The translations under genes and the position numbers were made by a program. This document shows, one piece after another, positions 1 to 11,440 of a stretch of DNA of 47,500 bases. The first letter of the stretch is position 1; each line of letters begins with the position of its first letter. Location of the stretch: assembly GCA_015478945.1 (NCBI GenBank), contig JABUQX010078681.1, positions 1-47,500 of the forward strand, given 5' to 3'. Below the pieces are notes generated by a model that searched no databases, had not been told where the DNA came from, and saw only the letters and a program-made list of their open reading frames with translations. Source of the DNA: Trachelipus rathkii (taxonomy: Eukaryota; Arthropoda; Malacostraca; Isopoda; Trachelipodidae).

Positions 1-990
1 ATACGAACGGAGTTAGTTTAGTGCTTCGGCTGAGAAATCCAGAAAAGGTGATGCTTTTTGCTCCCACGTCTCGCGATTTTTTGAGAACGGACGAAAATAC
101 CTTTTGGCACGATATTTCGCACGTACAGCCGCACGTGTGGATGGGAATCTTTTCGGTGGTATCTTTTCTTTTCGAGACGTGCGAATCTTTCGTCGCCTTA
201 TACGCGTGTTCGAACGCGTGGTGGTAGTTTTTGAACCCTTTCCACGCCCGTTCGTCTTTTAAAAAAACCCGTTCTTCCGAACCGACTGTGGGATACGACG
301 TGGTATCGTTCGCTATAAACGCGGGCAGATATTGGTTCAGATTTCCTCCCAACCATCCGTCGCCTTCGCTCAGGTATTTATACTGGCCTAGGTAAACCTG
401 TACGTGCTTTTTGTTGTGCTGGGAGAAATGAAGGAGGAGCCCCTTATCGTCGTCGTCGTTTTCGTTTTCGACGTTCGCGAACTCGCGGTTAGCTTGGTTT
501 ATCGCCTGAAAATAGCACTCTAAAGCCGGAACGGTTGGTCGATAGACGCTTTTGCCGTATTCCCGGAAATTATACCCTCGGAAAATTCTTTCCGACACAA
601 CGATTTTTTAACCTCTCTCCCAAGAGACGTATCTGCCGTGATAATCGGGTCAGTCGATTCGCCTTAGCCCCAGCCAGCGCTGTATTTGCGTTGCGGAAAT
701 TTCTGCAAGCGAGCTCGCGCGTTCCTCCCCCATTTCAGCCTTTGCTAAAATCGACCAGCTCCAGCCGTGTTCCAGAATCTTATAAAGGGGGTCGCAAAAC
801 AGTGCTGCTCGCCGGGGTAATCCAAGAGCGGGAAAGCGCCCTTATTCAATGAACGTTTGTCAGATCTGTGAGCTTCTATCCAGTTTTATGGATGTCTGGC
901 TTCACGAAGTCCGGGCTTTTTTCCCCGTCTCGCCGGTTACGAAACCCTATGTACGTCTGCGAATAGACGCCGATGAGTCACGTCTCATCT
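1..990 (-). pseudogene. Frameshifted virus-like gene truncated by left window edge
   Basis: On the minus strand an open frame runs from an in-frame TAA (plus 608-610) to base 1 without a stop, about 202 codons, so the gene continues outside the window. Its codons are rich in TCG, GCG, GAC and GAA like the intact genes further right. It has a poly-Asp stretch coded near 440-455 and a cysteine cluster (CGCTCEISC) at 107-133 that could bind metal. Protein-like sequence continues upstream in at least three other frames: about 525-655, about 655-905 and about 890-990. The frame changes near 607, 655 and 900, and the in-frame stops, make this a broken gene. I do not recognise the protein. Origin in an integrated DNA virus is inferred from the codon use and neighbours. 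Confidence 0.55.
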
Positions 991-1690
991 AAGGCTTCGA
1001 TACTGCGCCTTGTCACAACCGACATCGACAGTTTGTGTGCCGATTATTGAACAATTTACTATCACGTATGTTTTACCCCAATCTGCGACTTCTTCGTGCT
1101 ATCCGGTGATGGGACTCGCATTTTTTCTTCAGCTCCGTGCGCTCTGGATATACAACGGGATCGATCTGTCCTCCTAGAGATATAGCTTTTAAAAAGTAAG
1201 TTGTGAAATTACGAATCTACGACGCGATGTCTGCGGCTCGCGAAACGAAACAAACGACTCCCCCTATCAAGCTGTCTAACTTAGAAGCGAAAAAAAAAAA
1301 CTCCATTAGTAAACCGTAAATCCAACCACAGTCTACCTTTCTAAGGAAAGCCGTGTGAGTTGAACCACAAAAGATGCGAAATGCTTACTCCTTAAAAAGA
1401 AGCCAAAAAAAAAAAACCCATGCAAAGAGCAAAGAGCACTTAAAGATTCGGAAGAAGATTTAGAAATTATAAATTTATGAATCTCCCGCGATGAGAGCCT
1501 CACAAACATCCAAAACCATATATAGAATCACTCTATGAGTTTTTTGGGATTTAGAAGTCGTATAATGTGAATCTTTATATCAAATTATGATCAATAAACA
1601 AATATAAAACAAACACGAAGAAGAAATAAATGTTAATATATAAAGGTTTCGAGTATGTTAATTTAGTACCGTCCTTAAGATGAAATCCTA
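991..1690. other. No gene seen
   Basis: No frame longer than a few dozen codons. The sequence is mixed-composition and becomes AT-richer to the right. Short poly-A runs occur near 1290 and 1410. Nothing functional can be supported. Confidence 0.5.
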
Positions 1691-2134
1691 TACTAATATA
1701 TTATATATTATTAATATACCTATTATTATCACATATATATACCATAGGTTATATATATATCGTGTAGATACTATATACTATTATATATATATACTATACT
1801 ATATAATATATAGTCATATATATATTATATATTTACTATACATAGTAACTATGTACTAATATTCGATAGGAATGCAAACAATAAGACGGCTACGTTTAAT
1901 AGGCTATCACGAGTGGTGGATTCCTATATATATATAATTATTAGTATTATTATATATATCTCGAATTATATATATAATACTTATATATAATATATATATT
2001 ATATCTTATATATATATATATATATTATATAATTACTATATATATATACAGTATATATATATATAATATATATCACTTATATATATACATATTCATACTA
2101 TACCATATATAATATAACATATATATACTTTTAT
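1690..2134. repeat. (TA)n-rich low-complexity block
   Basis: Imperfect TA and ATT dinucleotide/trinucleotide tracts, broken at 1860-1925 by a short unique stretch. It directly precedes the first copy of the dispersed repeat at 2135. Confidence 0.85.
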
Positions 2135-2610
2135 AGTGCAAATCTCCGTGTTTCATTACATATGTTCGTCGTGCTTGAACGTGTATACAGACAAGGAGAA
2201 AACTTTTATTTAATAAATGGTTTTGTTATAAATATCATTATGTTAATTATTATTTAATTTACGTAAGATTAGAAGTTACCATAACTCATTTGTTGAAAAA
2301 ACTATCTTTCCAAACTATTTTCCATTGAACCCCATCATAATTTTTAACATGATAATTATATCCAAAAAACAGAATCTTTTTAAATATTGTAAATAAAATT
2401 CAATATAAGTTTTCTGCATATTTTTACTTTTTGTACAAGTGATTTCGGTATTAGAAATGTAATTAAAATTGAAGGGTTAGAAAAAAGTCGTTATTACTTC
2501 TGCTATATATCTGATATATACTTCGTCGAATCACACATTTTTATGCATGTTCTTCATATTACAAAAGTACGTTGTAGCTCTCGTACTGTGTACGAGAATG
2601 TTTTCTCTAT
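2135..2610 (+). repeat. Dispersed repeat, copy A
   Basis: This stretch aligns by eye with 8496-8915. Both copies start right after a (TA)n block with an AGTGC motif. Both then share a CATAT-GTCGT-like stretch, a TGAAC-TGTACAG-like stretch, AAACTTTTA with AATAAATG just after, an AAAAAACAGA run and, near the end, an ACAAA-AGTACG-like segment. Indels and substitutions are frequent, so the copies are old. No coding capacity. A perfect 8-bp stem with a 3-nt loop lies at 2579-2597. Confidence 0.6.
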
Positions 2611-4260
2611 TTTTATTTTCTTATAAGAGTGACTCCATTTCTTATGTAATACATCTGCGGAAATAGAGATGCCACTTCTCTCTCTCCTTCTCTCACTAGT
2701 TGTAAAAGTTTAGTCGTAGTGCGGGACGAGATTCTTAAGGTGACATGGTCAGAGAGGTAAGCACTCCTCTTCCGACCGAGTAATAGAAGTTACAATGGGA
2801 ACCTCGCTGTCTCCAGATATACTCTTGGTATCCACTCACAGGTTGGAATTACATGTAAGATTGAGCATATATTTTAGTTAAAAAATTCTTGCTGGACATC
2901 TTCGTGAGTTTGAAATAGCACAGCAAAGAGAAAGATATAAGCTGTTGTAGAAAGGTCGTTTATCGCATATAGAGCCCCTTCTCAAATGGAGGAAGTATAA
3001 CTGAGGTTCAGACTCGATCAGGTTCCGAATATGATAATACGTCCGCTGAGCTTGCAGTGGTAAAGAGAGAATTCACGCAACGGTAATTGGTGAAAGGAAA
3101 AATAGAGCGACTGCGGAAATTTTGCAGCAGGAGAGCTGATAACATGAAAAACCTTAAACATCAAACTTTCAAATTGAGCTAGAGAAAGGAAATACCCTAG
3201 ATATTTAATGCATACTTCATAAAGGGACGTTAACAAAAACAAACCCTGTGAAGAGACCAAGCATAGTATTACATGTCCTCTTCTGAATGACAAAAGAGAA
3301 AATTCTGAGGAGAGAGAAGGAGCATTCGACTTCAGTGAACACCAAAAACTACAATTAGTAACGACTGTATAGATTTAGGAGAAGCGAGGTAGCGTCAATG
3401 GATTTGATCCACTATCTCTGTCGCAAATTCTTTCGTAGTACAGCGGAGAAGGGAAAATTCGGAAAAACACGCGAACCATATATCTATCGACATAAATATT
3501 TTAGTGTGGCCATCATTTCGAACAACTAGTATATATACTATATAACATATATTAACTCAGCTAAGCGTAGTGTGATATATATATTAATATGCCGAGTACG
3601 ATCGCTATACTACTAGTAATATATATCTAGTGCACTATCGTGCTCGCTGGGAATTAATAATATATTACTAAATATTATATACGCCGTGACGACCGATAGC
3701 GCTTAGTAATTGTGAGACTACTGAGTACTATATATGTTTATATGTCGTCATTATTCTTATTGCTATAATGATATAACAAATTACGTTTATGTCTTTCCGT
3801 GACTATCGTCCAAGTCTACAAGAGGGTCAGCTAATATATATATATAACTCGTCAAACTTTTAACTCGTATCCTATTGTACTATATATATATAATATATAT
3901 ATGTTTCTATACTGAAATTTATTTTATCTTCAACAACATCACCACCCTTATCGTCTTTTCTTATTTCAGTTCTATTAATTATTATTATATTTTGTTTCCT
4001 GCATGAATAAATTCTACTGTATTTATTACTTTCAACGTACTGATATATAGATAACGCTATCACGCCCGGATAGATCACTTATACATCTCCCTCCGCGAGG
4101 TACTGAGTAGTAAAAGTTTAAGCGGACGGATATTAATATAAATAGTCTATCCTATACAGAAGTTTTTACGAGGACCTGTGGGTATAAGTAACTAAAAATT
4201 TACCGATATAACGGAAGATTAAAGAAGACAACACTTAAATAAAGCCTCCACTTTTTAGGC
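2611..4260. other. No gene seen; scattered TA tracts
   Basis: No convincing coding frame on either strand. The 91-codon frame at 3018-3293 and the 68-codon frame at 3872-4078 lack protein-like character. The first part is purine-rich on the plus strand. TA-rich patches occur at about 3530-3690 and 3835-3905. Confidence 0.5.
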
Positions 4261-4264
4261 CCTA

Positions 4265-4540
4265 TCAAGACAGCGATCGGCTCACCATAGTCGCGTCGCA
4301 GCATAAACCAATGCACAAAGGGACCACTTTTAGCGACGCGTTCGGAGCGGTCGCGAAACCCCCTTCCCTAACGACGTCCCCTCCCCGAAATTCCGGACCG
4401 TCTTCGACGAAAGCCGATACACTGCCGCTTCCGGCGCAAGAAACCACACCGCCGCCGTACATCCTATTCTTCCTGTAGCGACCGAGCTCGTCGATTCCGT
4501 CTTTTCTGAGCGCAAGCGAGTTTACAAGTTGACCGCCCAC
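4265..4540 (-). pseudogene. Possible gene remnant, GC-rich third positions
   Basis: A minus-strand frame of about 91 codons, open somewhat further upstream to near 4600, ends in TGA. It is notably richer in GC-ending codons (GGC, GTC, TCG, GCG) than its surroundings. It has a Gly-rich segment (MYGGGVVSCAGSGS) and an acidic one (FVEDGPEF). There is no in-frame ATG at its left border; the frame would open with GTG. The codon style matches the intact virus-like genes, so it may be a fragment of a decayed one. It could also be chance. I do not recognise the product. Confidence 0.25.
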
Positions 4541-4599
4541 GTATACACAACAGCCGTATACACTCGATATCGTACAAGAGCATATACACCATACATACT

Positions 4600-6930
4600 C
4601 TCAAAGTACCTATATAACGTATATCTCAAACTGTACCGAATCGCCGCATGATATTTCTCGCTACCATCGTCCATACACTACAGCTTTTGAGACGTACACT
4701 GGAACGGCCAATCGGATCTACTCAACGCCTCCGAGTGGAATCGAAAAAAGATCTTAATCATTCATATGATACTCACGCTAAGTTATTTATAATACATCAG
4801 AAACCAAAGCAACGTTCTTATCAGTAATAGAAAATTAAGCTCTTAAGAACAGCCTCGTGCCCCTTCCATATTAATGAAGCCTTTACTCTGCACAATCGAT
4901 GCTGCATTCCTAATCACTTCTTTGATAACCTCTTGAGGATGGTTTCCGCGCGTCTCTCACTCAAACACCGAATTGTCATTTAAATACAGATTCCTATTTC
5001 AAGCGGAGTAATGAACGCTCGCGCTCTCGCATACGCGCCGTAACTTGCTTAGTTTTAATAAGTCTCTGTATTCGTTTTCGTCAACCGAGTTGCTTCGTAC
5101 ACTCTTTCGTTGCAGACCTCTTCAAATTAAAAATTTTTCCCTGACCAACATGACTCGGAAATCGAAAAACAAACCAATTTCTCCGCTTCTTTTCTTTAAC
5201 ACATCCTTATTACTCTTTATGCATGTATGGTTCCTCTCTCTAATTATATACAGTGCGAAACATTCTCGCTATTTATTTCCTCTTTCTTTAATTTATCGTC
5301 CTCTATGCACGGTATCTGGTGCACAGCTGGTCCGGCTGCTCATTTATATTATAATAGTGCAAATTTGTTCGTTCTCTCCTCTCGGTAAATAATCCTAAGA
5401 ATATTTTAGAGCTCACAAAGCTCATTATTAACATGGATCTTCTACGTGAATTAAATCGCCATTACTGTTCGTTACATCTCTCATAATTATAACATAGCTC
5501 ACTATCTACTTGCAGATTGTGCTCCCGGAGTATAGCTTAGGTCCCTTTATCCCTAACCCCAGAAATGCAGTGGGATTCTATAATGCAATTATGGCGCTCT
5601 AGCAGGTAAGTCCACTAGGTCTTCTTACGAACTTTTTACTCGCAGCCGGATCTGGACCATGTCGCTGTGAATCTGCGTTATAGTTTTAGAGTATATACAA
5701 ACATAGTGGCGCTCGGGTCTCTCGCTCTCTATCTTGTTCTATCCTCCTGGCTCTTCAAAATCTGCCTCATTTCATCCTTCTCCTTTTATCTTTGAGTTCT
5801 CGCCCTCCGACGGCAATTATAGCATCTGAACTCCTTATATTTTAATTATACTCAACGCGATCAGGTTAGTTGGCGTGCTTCTGTTACGTAACATCTTTAT
5901 ATATATATTCACTCTTTCTCTACTGGTGCTCCCCGGAACGAGTCGAGCAGTCGATGAAGCGCAACATTTTCTAAAAAAAATTTCTATATTTTCCCAGTTG
6001 GCCGTTCTTCTCTTTTACGAATGAACGACGCGCGCTCGCTCGCAGAGTGGTGCAAACATGGTTTGTTTACTCAAGGCTAGATTTATAATATATAAGAAAG
6101 TGCGGAGGCGCACTGAAGGCGGAGTTATGACCGCAAACATTACGACAAGCTTCGAGTAGAGTTCGCTGAATTCCCGCGAACAAGAACAATGAAGTGATAA
6201 ATAGGATTTTTCTTTTGGATCGCACTTTTAACTCAGATTTTTCGCTGGCAGTGCCAGTTGATCTTTCGAGTATAAAGATTAGCTCAGGGTTATATACGGA
6301 GTGTATATCTCGTGAACTAGAGTGAGAACAATCGGAATATATTATAACCGACCGGGAAAGGACCTATAAATCAACACGCGAATATATATTACTCTTCAAT
6401 GAATTTGCGTGTCGATTTTTTTGCTATTTTTTGTTCTGGTAAAAGGTTAATAACCTATCCATTCATAGCCGAGATAAGTGGGCCTATCACTTAATATACA
6501 CAATTAACCGAATTTTTTGTAGATAAGATAGATGATTAGATAGTTTATTAATAAAAAAAAAACGTAACTCTGTAACAATATAATTTACTATAACTTGTTA
6601 TATCGAAGAGCAAGCATCTATTGTTAAATAAGCCTTGCAGCAGTCTTTTTCGTTTGACGTGTGTGGATGAAGTGTCTGTTCTATGAAGAATTGTATCAAT
6701 ATACATAGATAATCCGGGCGAGCTGCACAAAAATCTATCCAAGACCCACTTTCTAGAAGACTGTATCTCGGTGGGGTTATAGTACTACCTGAAGTACAGT
6801 GGCATAGGTGTAGATGCCAGAGTTTACTCTACCGCGAAAATCTATTGTCCTTTATCGTGAGGTAGCATACACGCTAGCTAAGCGATACGGCTCAGAGATA
6901 AAGGTGTGAGAGTGATGTTATTTTAGCAGA
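4600..6930. other. No gene seen; pyrimidine-rich
   Basis: The plus strand is T/C-rich from about 4,850 to 6,000. A 115-codon frame at 5045-5392 is hydrophobic and rich in Phe, Leu and Ser, as expected from a T/C-rich strand, so I do not call it. No RNA gene seen. Confidence 0.5.
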
Positions 6931-6934
6931 TCAA

Positions 6935-6999
6935 TACTATATATATATATAAGGCTATCGAAGCTAACGGGTAGGTTCTATATATATATATATAGTATA

Positions 7000-7045
<46 letters not shown>

Positions 7046-7090
7046 CATATAATATATATATATATAATATATAATACTATATATCGTCAG
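6935..7090. repeat. (TA)n block
   Basis: Nearly pure TA dinucleotides with a few interruptions. A second smaller TA block follows at 7475-7545. Confidence 0.85.
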
Positions 7091-8495
7091 GTAGCGCTGA
7101 TACTATCGATTATAATATTGGTCTTACTGGATAAGTTAAACGAGGTTATATAATAGTAGAAATTTCAAAGCAATTAAAGCGCTTAGGCTTTGTTTAGATG
7201 ATGGGGTGGGAGAGTCGGCTCCGGTGAAAGAAGGAAGAAGACACAGCCCGTTCTGCTAATCACCCTAGGGTGCCGAACTACATCGTTTAAGTATACTAGA
7301 AATTTTTCTTAAACTTTTCTACTATATTAATATATATATAGTACTTTGTAATTAGTTCAATATATGCTTCAGTATTTGTTCCTTTAAAAATATGACAACC
7401 ACTATCTTGGCAATTACCTGCCTCTCTACAGTACTCCTGAGTGGATCATTGGATATAGTACGTATGTTGAATACTATATATATATGGCTTAGTAATAGAT
7501 AGCATATATATAGCAATATATAATATATATAGTATATAACGATATAAGTAATATCAAAACGCCTACCTTTTCGACTCACGCTATATTTTATGATTCATTA
7601 TATCCTTGAAATTATTTTTATTAAAGTAGGTCTTGGGTCACGTCTAAGGTGGCGTCTATCTGGACGGTTTTTCTTTTTTACAGATCCGATAATAAGTATT
7701 CTTCAGCCTTTATTTACTAGTAGCATTTTCAAATTCATAGTAGTCTTCGTGACGATTCCCGGATTTTTCTGAAGAGGGCGTCATCGTCTATCCTCGTCGG
7801 ACGTCGGGGCGCAACGTACTGAGCTATAAGCGTCTCTCCTTCACGACACCTCTTCATTCGGAGCTTTCTTATCTCCAATTTACTCACCGTTTTCATGGGC
7901 TTTTTCTCTTTTCTTTACTTTTATATTTTTCAACGGACCTTTTAAGTTGATTTTTACTATTTATTAAGTCATCTCACTTCTTTTATTTTCGCAGACCTTT
8001 TTACGCGATATGTATCCTACTCATCCGTGGTTGGGTGATTTCGTCGCTACTTTATAACTGTCTGAGGAAGTTCATGGCACTTTTCCTCTTAACGCGTTAT
8101 TTATTTTTGCGATTAGGGCTCGCTCGTTTTTTTTCTTAGCTTTAATTGGTGAATCTACGTTTTGTTTCTTATTTACTCTCGTTTTTTTCTTAACCGGCAT
8201 TACTATTCTTTGGAGTAGGGTTTTTTCTCATTAACGTCTCTATATTAGTTACCATTTATTGATACCAATCTCCATTTCCCTACTTCTACTCATATTTCCA
8301 TCCGCGTTCGCGCATAGACTACGCCAGATAAGTTCGATTGCATCCTTTGTCCTCTTTCTACTTTTAATTATCATATATACCACACTTTTTATATCGGAAA
8401 ATTTAGTGACATATGTCCACTTGGTCACATGATATGTCTTTAATATATAAATATATATATTACTATATATTTATATATTTTATTATAATATTTAC
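7091..8495. other. No gene seen
   Basis: Strongly T/C-rich on the plus strand from about 7,600 to 8,400, with no frame worth calling. AT-rich tract at 8440-8495, just before repeat copy B. Confidence 0.5.
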
Positions 8496-8915
8496 AGTGC
8501 CAAACATCCCCGTTTATTTACATATTGTCGTTCGTTTTGAACCTGTACAGAAGATAGAAACTTTTAGAATAAATGTTAATCGCCAATAATTCCGTTTAAT
8601 ATTATTTTAATTACTTATTACCAATTTTAATAAGAAAATCTTCTTTCATATATTTTTAAATCAAGTTATTTTTACTATAATAAATTCAAAAAAACAGATT
8701 TTTTTAAATATGTTAAATTTTCGATTTATTTTTTTGATTAAGATTTTTTTCTATTTCATTTGAAAATTAACCTTAAAATTGACGGTTAGATCGGACATCG
8801 AAAACAAGGAACTTCCGCATTATACTTCCGTCTTAGCACCGCGTCGTTCATTTCGCGTTTAGAGTTCTCATCTTTGTTCTCTCTACAAAGTACGCCGTAC
8901 TCTTTCTTTATAGTG
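8496..8915 (+). repeat. Dispersed repeat, copy B
   Basis: Second copy of the repeat at 2135-2610, same orientation, starting 6,361 bp further right. It keeps the same order of shared blocks: AGTGCC, CCCCGTTTATT, ACATATTGTCG, GTACAGA, GAAACTTTTA, AATAAATG, AAAAACAGA and ACAAAGTACG. Also preceded by TA-rich DNA. Confidence 0.6.
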
Positions 8916-10500
8916 TTGAGTATAATAGTGTATATAATAGATTTCGTTTGCTACGTATTTGTGCATCTATACAAATAATAAAATATAACACGTGAAATAA
9001 TATTATTCTATTATGTCGCGCGTTGTGATTCGAATTGATATTAGGAATGAATGCTTCTTTCAATTGTATATCTAGCGTGCCGATCTCTCAGTTAAGGTGC
9101 TAGATAGGATTTTAAGACTATTCAATTTCTATGGCCTCTGAGTAGATAATGATTAACGTAGGTATAATGTCGCGCGTGACTCGTTTCCGTCCTATTTCAA
9201 ACCACCGACCCGCACGATTTCTCGCCGGAACGACGTCCTATCACGTCGATACACACGAGGTCTCACCTAGGAATTTGAGTTGTGTTCGGATGTAAAGCAA
9301 AATGAAGATATAAAAAAACGTAAGAGAGCTCCAAAGACTGTGGTGTACAGACATGCCATAAGGCAGTCGATATAGAAATTTTGTTCGTCACCGTTAATTA
9401 CGGTTGTTAAGCCTGGTGTATAGGTATATAATCAAGTCCGTGTATCGGCAAGATCGTTCTTCAATTCTAAAGCGAGGACACGAGCAGATAGTTGCGGGAA
9501 CCAGGCGTTCACTATTGGTAGTACGTGCGTTCATGAACTTAGTATATTCTGCGAATAAAGCACGAGAAAGAGCGCTCGAAACCGAGGAATTATGCAGTAA
9601 CAGAAAATTGCTAGTCGGGCAGTAGTAACCTTTATTGTCTCAGCGTCAGCACGGTCGCTCTCACGATGCACGCAAGTACAATAATTCATTCTCTTTCTAA
9701 CTCTCTCGATATAACTAATAATCTCATCTATTATAGACTCTTATGTGTATCGGTGCAACCAGACTCTCAACATTGTCCTCCGATAGACTTTAATCTGTTC
9801 AGCCCCACTCTCTCGTATCATCAAAGTTCAAACAAATTACTCCTTGATTCAGCTTCTTGCGTTTCTATATATCTCATTAATTCACATCGATATTTGTGCT
9901 CATATATGGAATCAGCAAATTTTCTTTTATTATCCGTCCTGGCGCTGCTTCATAATGGGAAATAAAAAAGTTTTAGGTAATTTTTGTCGTCGTCGTTTCT
10001 CTCTCCGAAGTGTAGGCGATTCGTCTTCCTCTCTTCGCTTTCTTTCGTCTTCTTTTTCCCGTGCTTTGATCCATATAGCGTGCTTCATATGATCATATAT
10101 TTCACGGACAAAGCATCAGACGGTCGGTTCGCTGCGATCCATCCTCCCTACCCGTCTCATATTCGGTAACCTAAGGTGGTTTTCTGTAATAGAGATCGGT
10201 CTCCCTCGTATTCCCTCCTGCCTCTTTTCTCTTTTTAAATGCTGCCTGACACACTCCTGTCTCGGCCAGCCAAACTGTTTTCCTTCCTCTGCATAACCGA
10301 TCCGCCATCGCCGGCCATCGTCTTGTCTTTGTTTATTCGCGAGTATATAATTATAGATTCGGCTTCAACCACTATGAGACATGTAAGTTGATTATTCTAC
10401 AAAAGTCTGTCTCGCTTCTCCATCTTTCTTCGTATCACGTCAATGGTCTTGATTTATTTGACGGCTTTATGTTCGCGGAAAGATCGTTGATGATCGCCGG
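8916..10500. other. No gene seen
   Basis: Frames of 60-99 codons overlap one another on the plus strand at 9404-10169. They have no conserved motif and a composition that follows the T/C-rich strand. An AATAAA on the minus strand (plus 10453-10458) could serve the gene ending at 10507. Confidence 0.45.
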
Positions 10501-10506
10501 TGAAAA

Positions 10507-11046
10507 TTAAGAATAATCTCTCGCGTTAAAACTGGTTTTTGTGTTAATAATACCGGTCAATAAATTCATTACTTCGTTTAATAGGTTAAACACTCGGTCT
10601 TTATCGATTACAGTCCCGTTATTATTTTTAATAAAGTCTCTGTCTCGTACGTCGTTCAAGACCCGTTCCTCCTCGGACTGGGGGGGTAAACCCGAGGCTT
10701 CCCGAGTTATATCGGGGTCTGACTCTCCATCACCGCCCTTTCGACGGTGTTCATTTTCAGTTTTCGAGGAAAGAGAATTAAAATCCTTTTCCTCTAAGTT
10801 AAATCCGCTTTCTTGAAAATTTTGAATGTGCGGAGGAGTATTGATGGAATCGTTATAAAAGAAATCTAAAGAAGGGGTGGTGAAGCTGTAATTGTCGGAG
10901 CGGTTGTTATACCCACTCCCGGAAACACTCTCGTTATTCGACGTATTTTCATCACCGTCGTCATCTATTAATTCGCGAAAGAAGTCGGGAATTTCATTAG
11001 AAAATGAGTCACAACCAGTCGCGGCACTGTCGACGAAGGAATCCAT
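10507..11046 (-). CDS. Acidic, Asn/Ser-rich 179-aa protein, virus-like
   Basis: The first ATG on the minus strand is at 11046-11044. The open frame reaches 18 bases further upstream but would start with TTG, so I take the ATG. The protein is acidic and low in complexity. Residues 16-33 carry an aromatic-acidic segment (DFFRELIDDDGDE) and residues 59-66 a second FF motif (SLDFFYND). Both resemble acidic activation-type motifs, although that role is only a guess. A charged stretch follows (KTENEHRRKGGDGESDPD). The C-terminal 30 residues form a hydrophobic amphipathic helix (RVFNLLNEVMNLLTGIIN), likely for oligomerisation. An AATAAA lies about 50 bp past the stop. It is on the same strand as the 685-codon ORF upstream, 395 bp away. 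Not recognised. Confidence 0.7.
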   Translation of the reverse strand: MDSFVDSAATGCDSFSNEIPDFFRELIDDDGDENTSNNESVSGSGYNNRSDNYSFTTPSLDFFYNDSINTPPHIQNFQESGFNLEEKDFNSLSSKTENEHRRKGGDGESDPDITREASGLPPQSEEERVLNDVRDRDFIKNNNGTVIDKDRVFNLLNEVMNLLTGIINTKTSFNARDYS

Positions 11047-11304
11047 CGCACCTCGTCGGGTCAATTATCGGCGTTTCTCTAATCAGCTTCGCTTAAATAA
11101 TTATTTATTTGTAGATGTTTCCTGTTTTCGTTTATATTTCTTTGTTTTAATTAAAAACTACAATTAATAGATAGCTAAAATTAAAAAATAAGTAATTTTC
11201 TAATAAATTAGTATTTAATTCGTAAAAAATAATAATAATTCTTCTTTCGCAAATATGTTCACGCTTCTCTTCACCCACCTAGCCGATTTTATGTGGGACC
11301 GCCG

Positions 11305-11350
11305 GTGTAATACCAACCAGGTCGTATGTGTAATACCAACCAGGTCGTAT
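11305..11350. repeat. Perfect 23-bp tandem duplication
   Basis: Two exact 23-bp units (11305-11327 and 11328-11350) contain the core TAATACCAACCAGGTCGTAT. They lie in the AT-rich gap between the stop of the 685-codon ORF and the start of the 179-aa gene. They could be upstream promoter elements of the 179-aa gene, or a recent slip. Confidence 0.9.
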
Positions 11351-11361
11351 CGTTCGATTTT

Positions 11362-11394
11362 TTTATTAAAATAACTAATCGACTGAAATTTATT
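11362..11394 (-). terminator. Poly(A) signals after the 685-codon ORF
   Basis: Two AATAAA hexamers on the minus strand (plus 11362-11367 and 11389-11394) lie 47-80 bp past the TGA at 11441. This is the expected position for polyadenylation of that transcript. Confidence 0.5.
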
Positions 11395-11440
11395 ACAACT
11401 TAAAAAATAAAATAAAATGCTGAAAAAATAGTTGTTTCAC

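Noticed and set aside
5045..5392. 115-codon hydrophobic frame, possible membrane protein
   Set aside because: The Phe/Leu/Ser bias follows from a T/C-rich strand; no regular membrane-segment pattern, no homology recognised.
10501..11064. Start of the acidic gene at 11064
   Set aside because: That codon is TTG; the first ATG gives the start at 11046.
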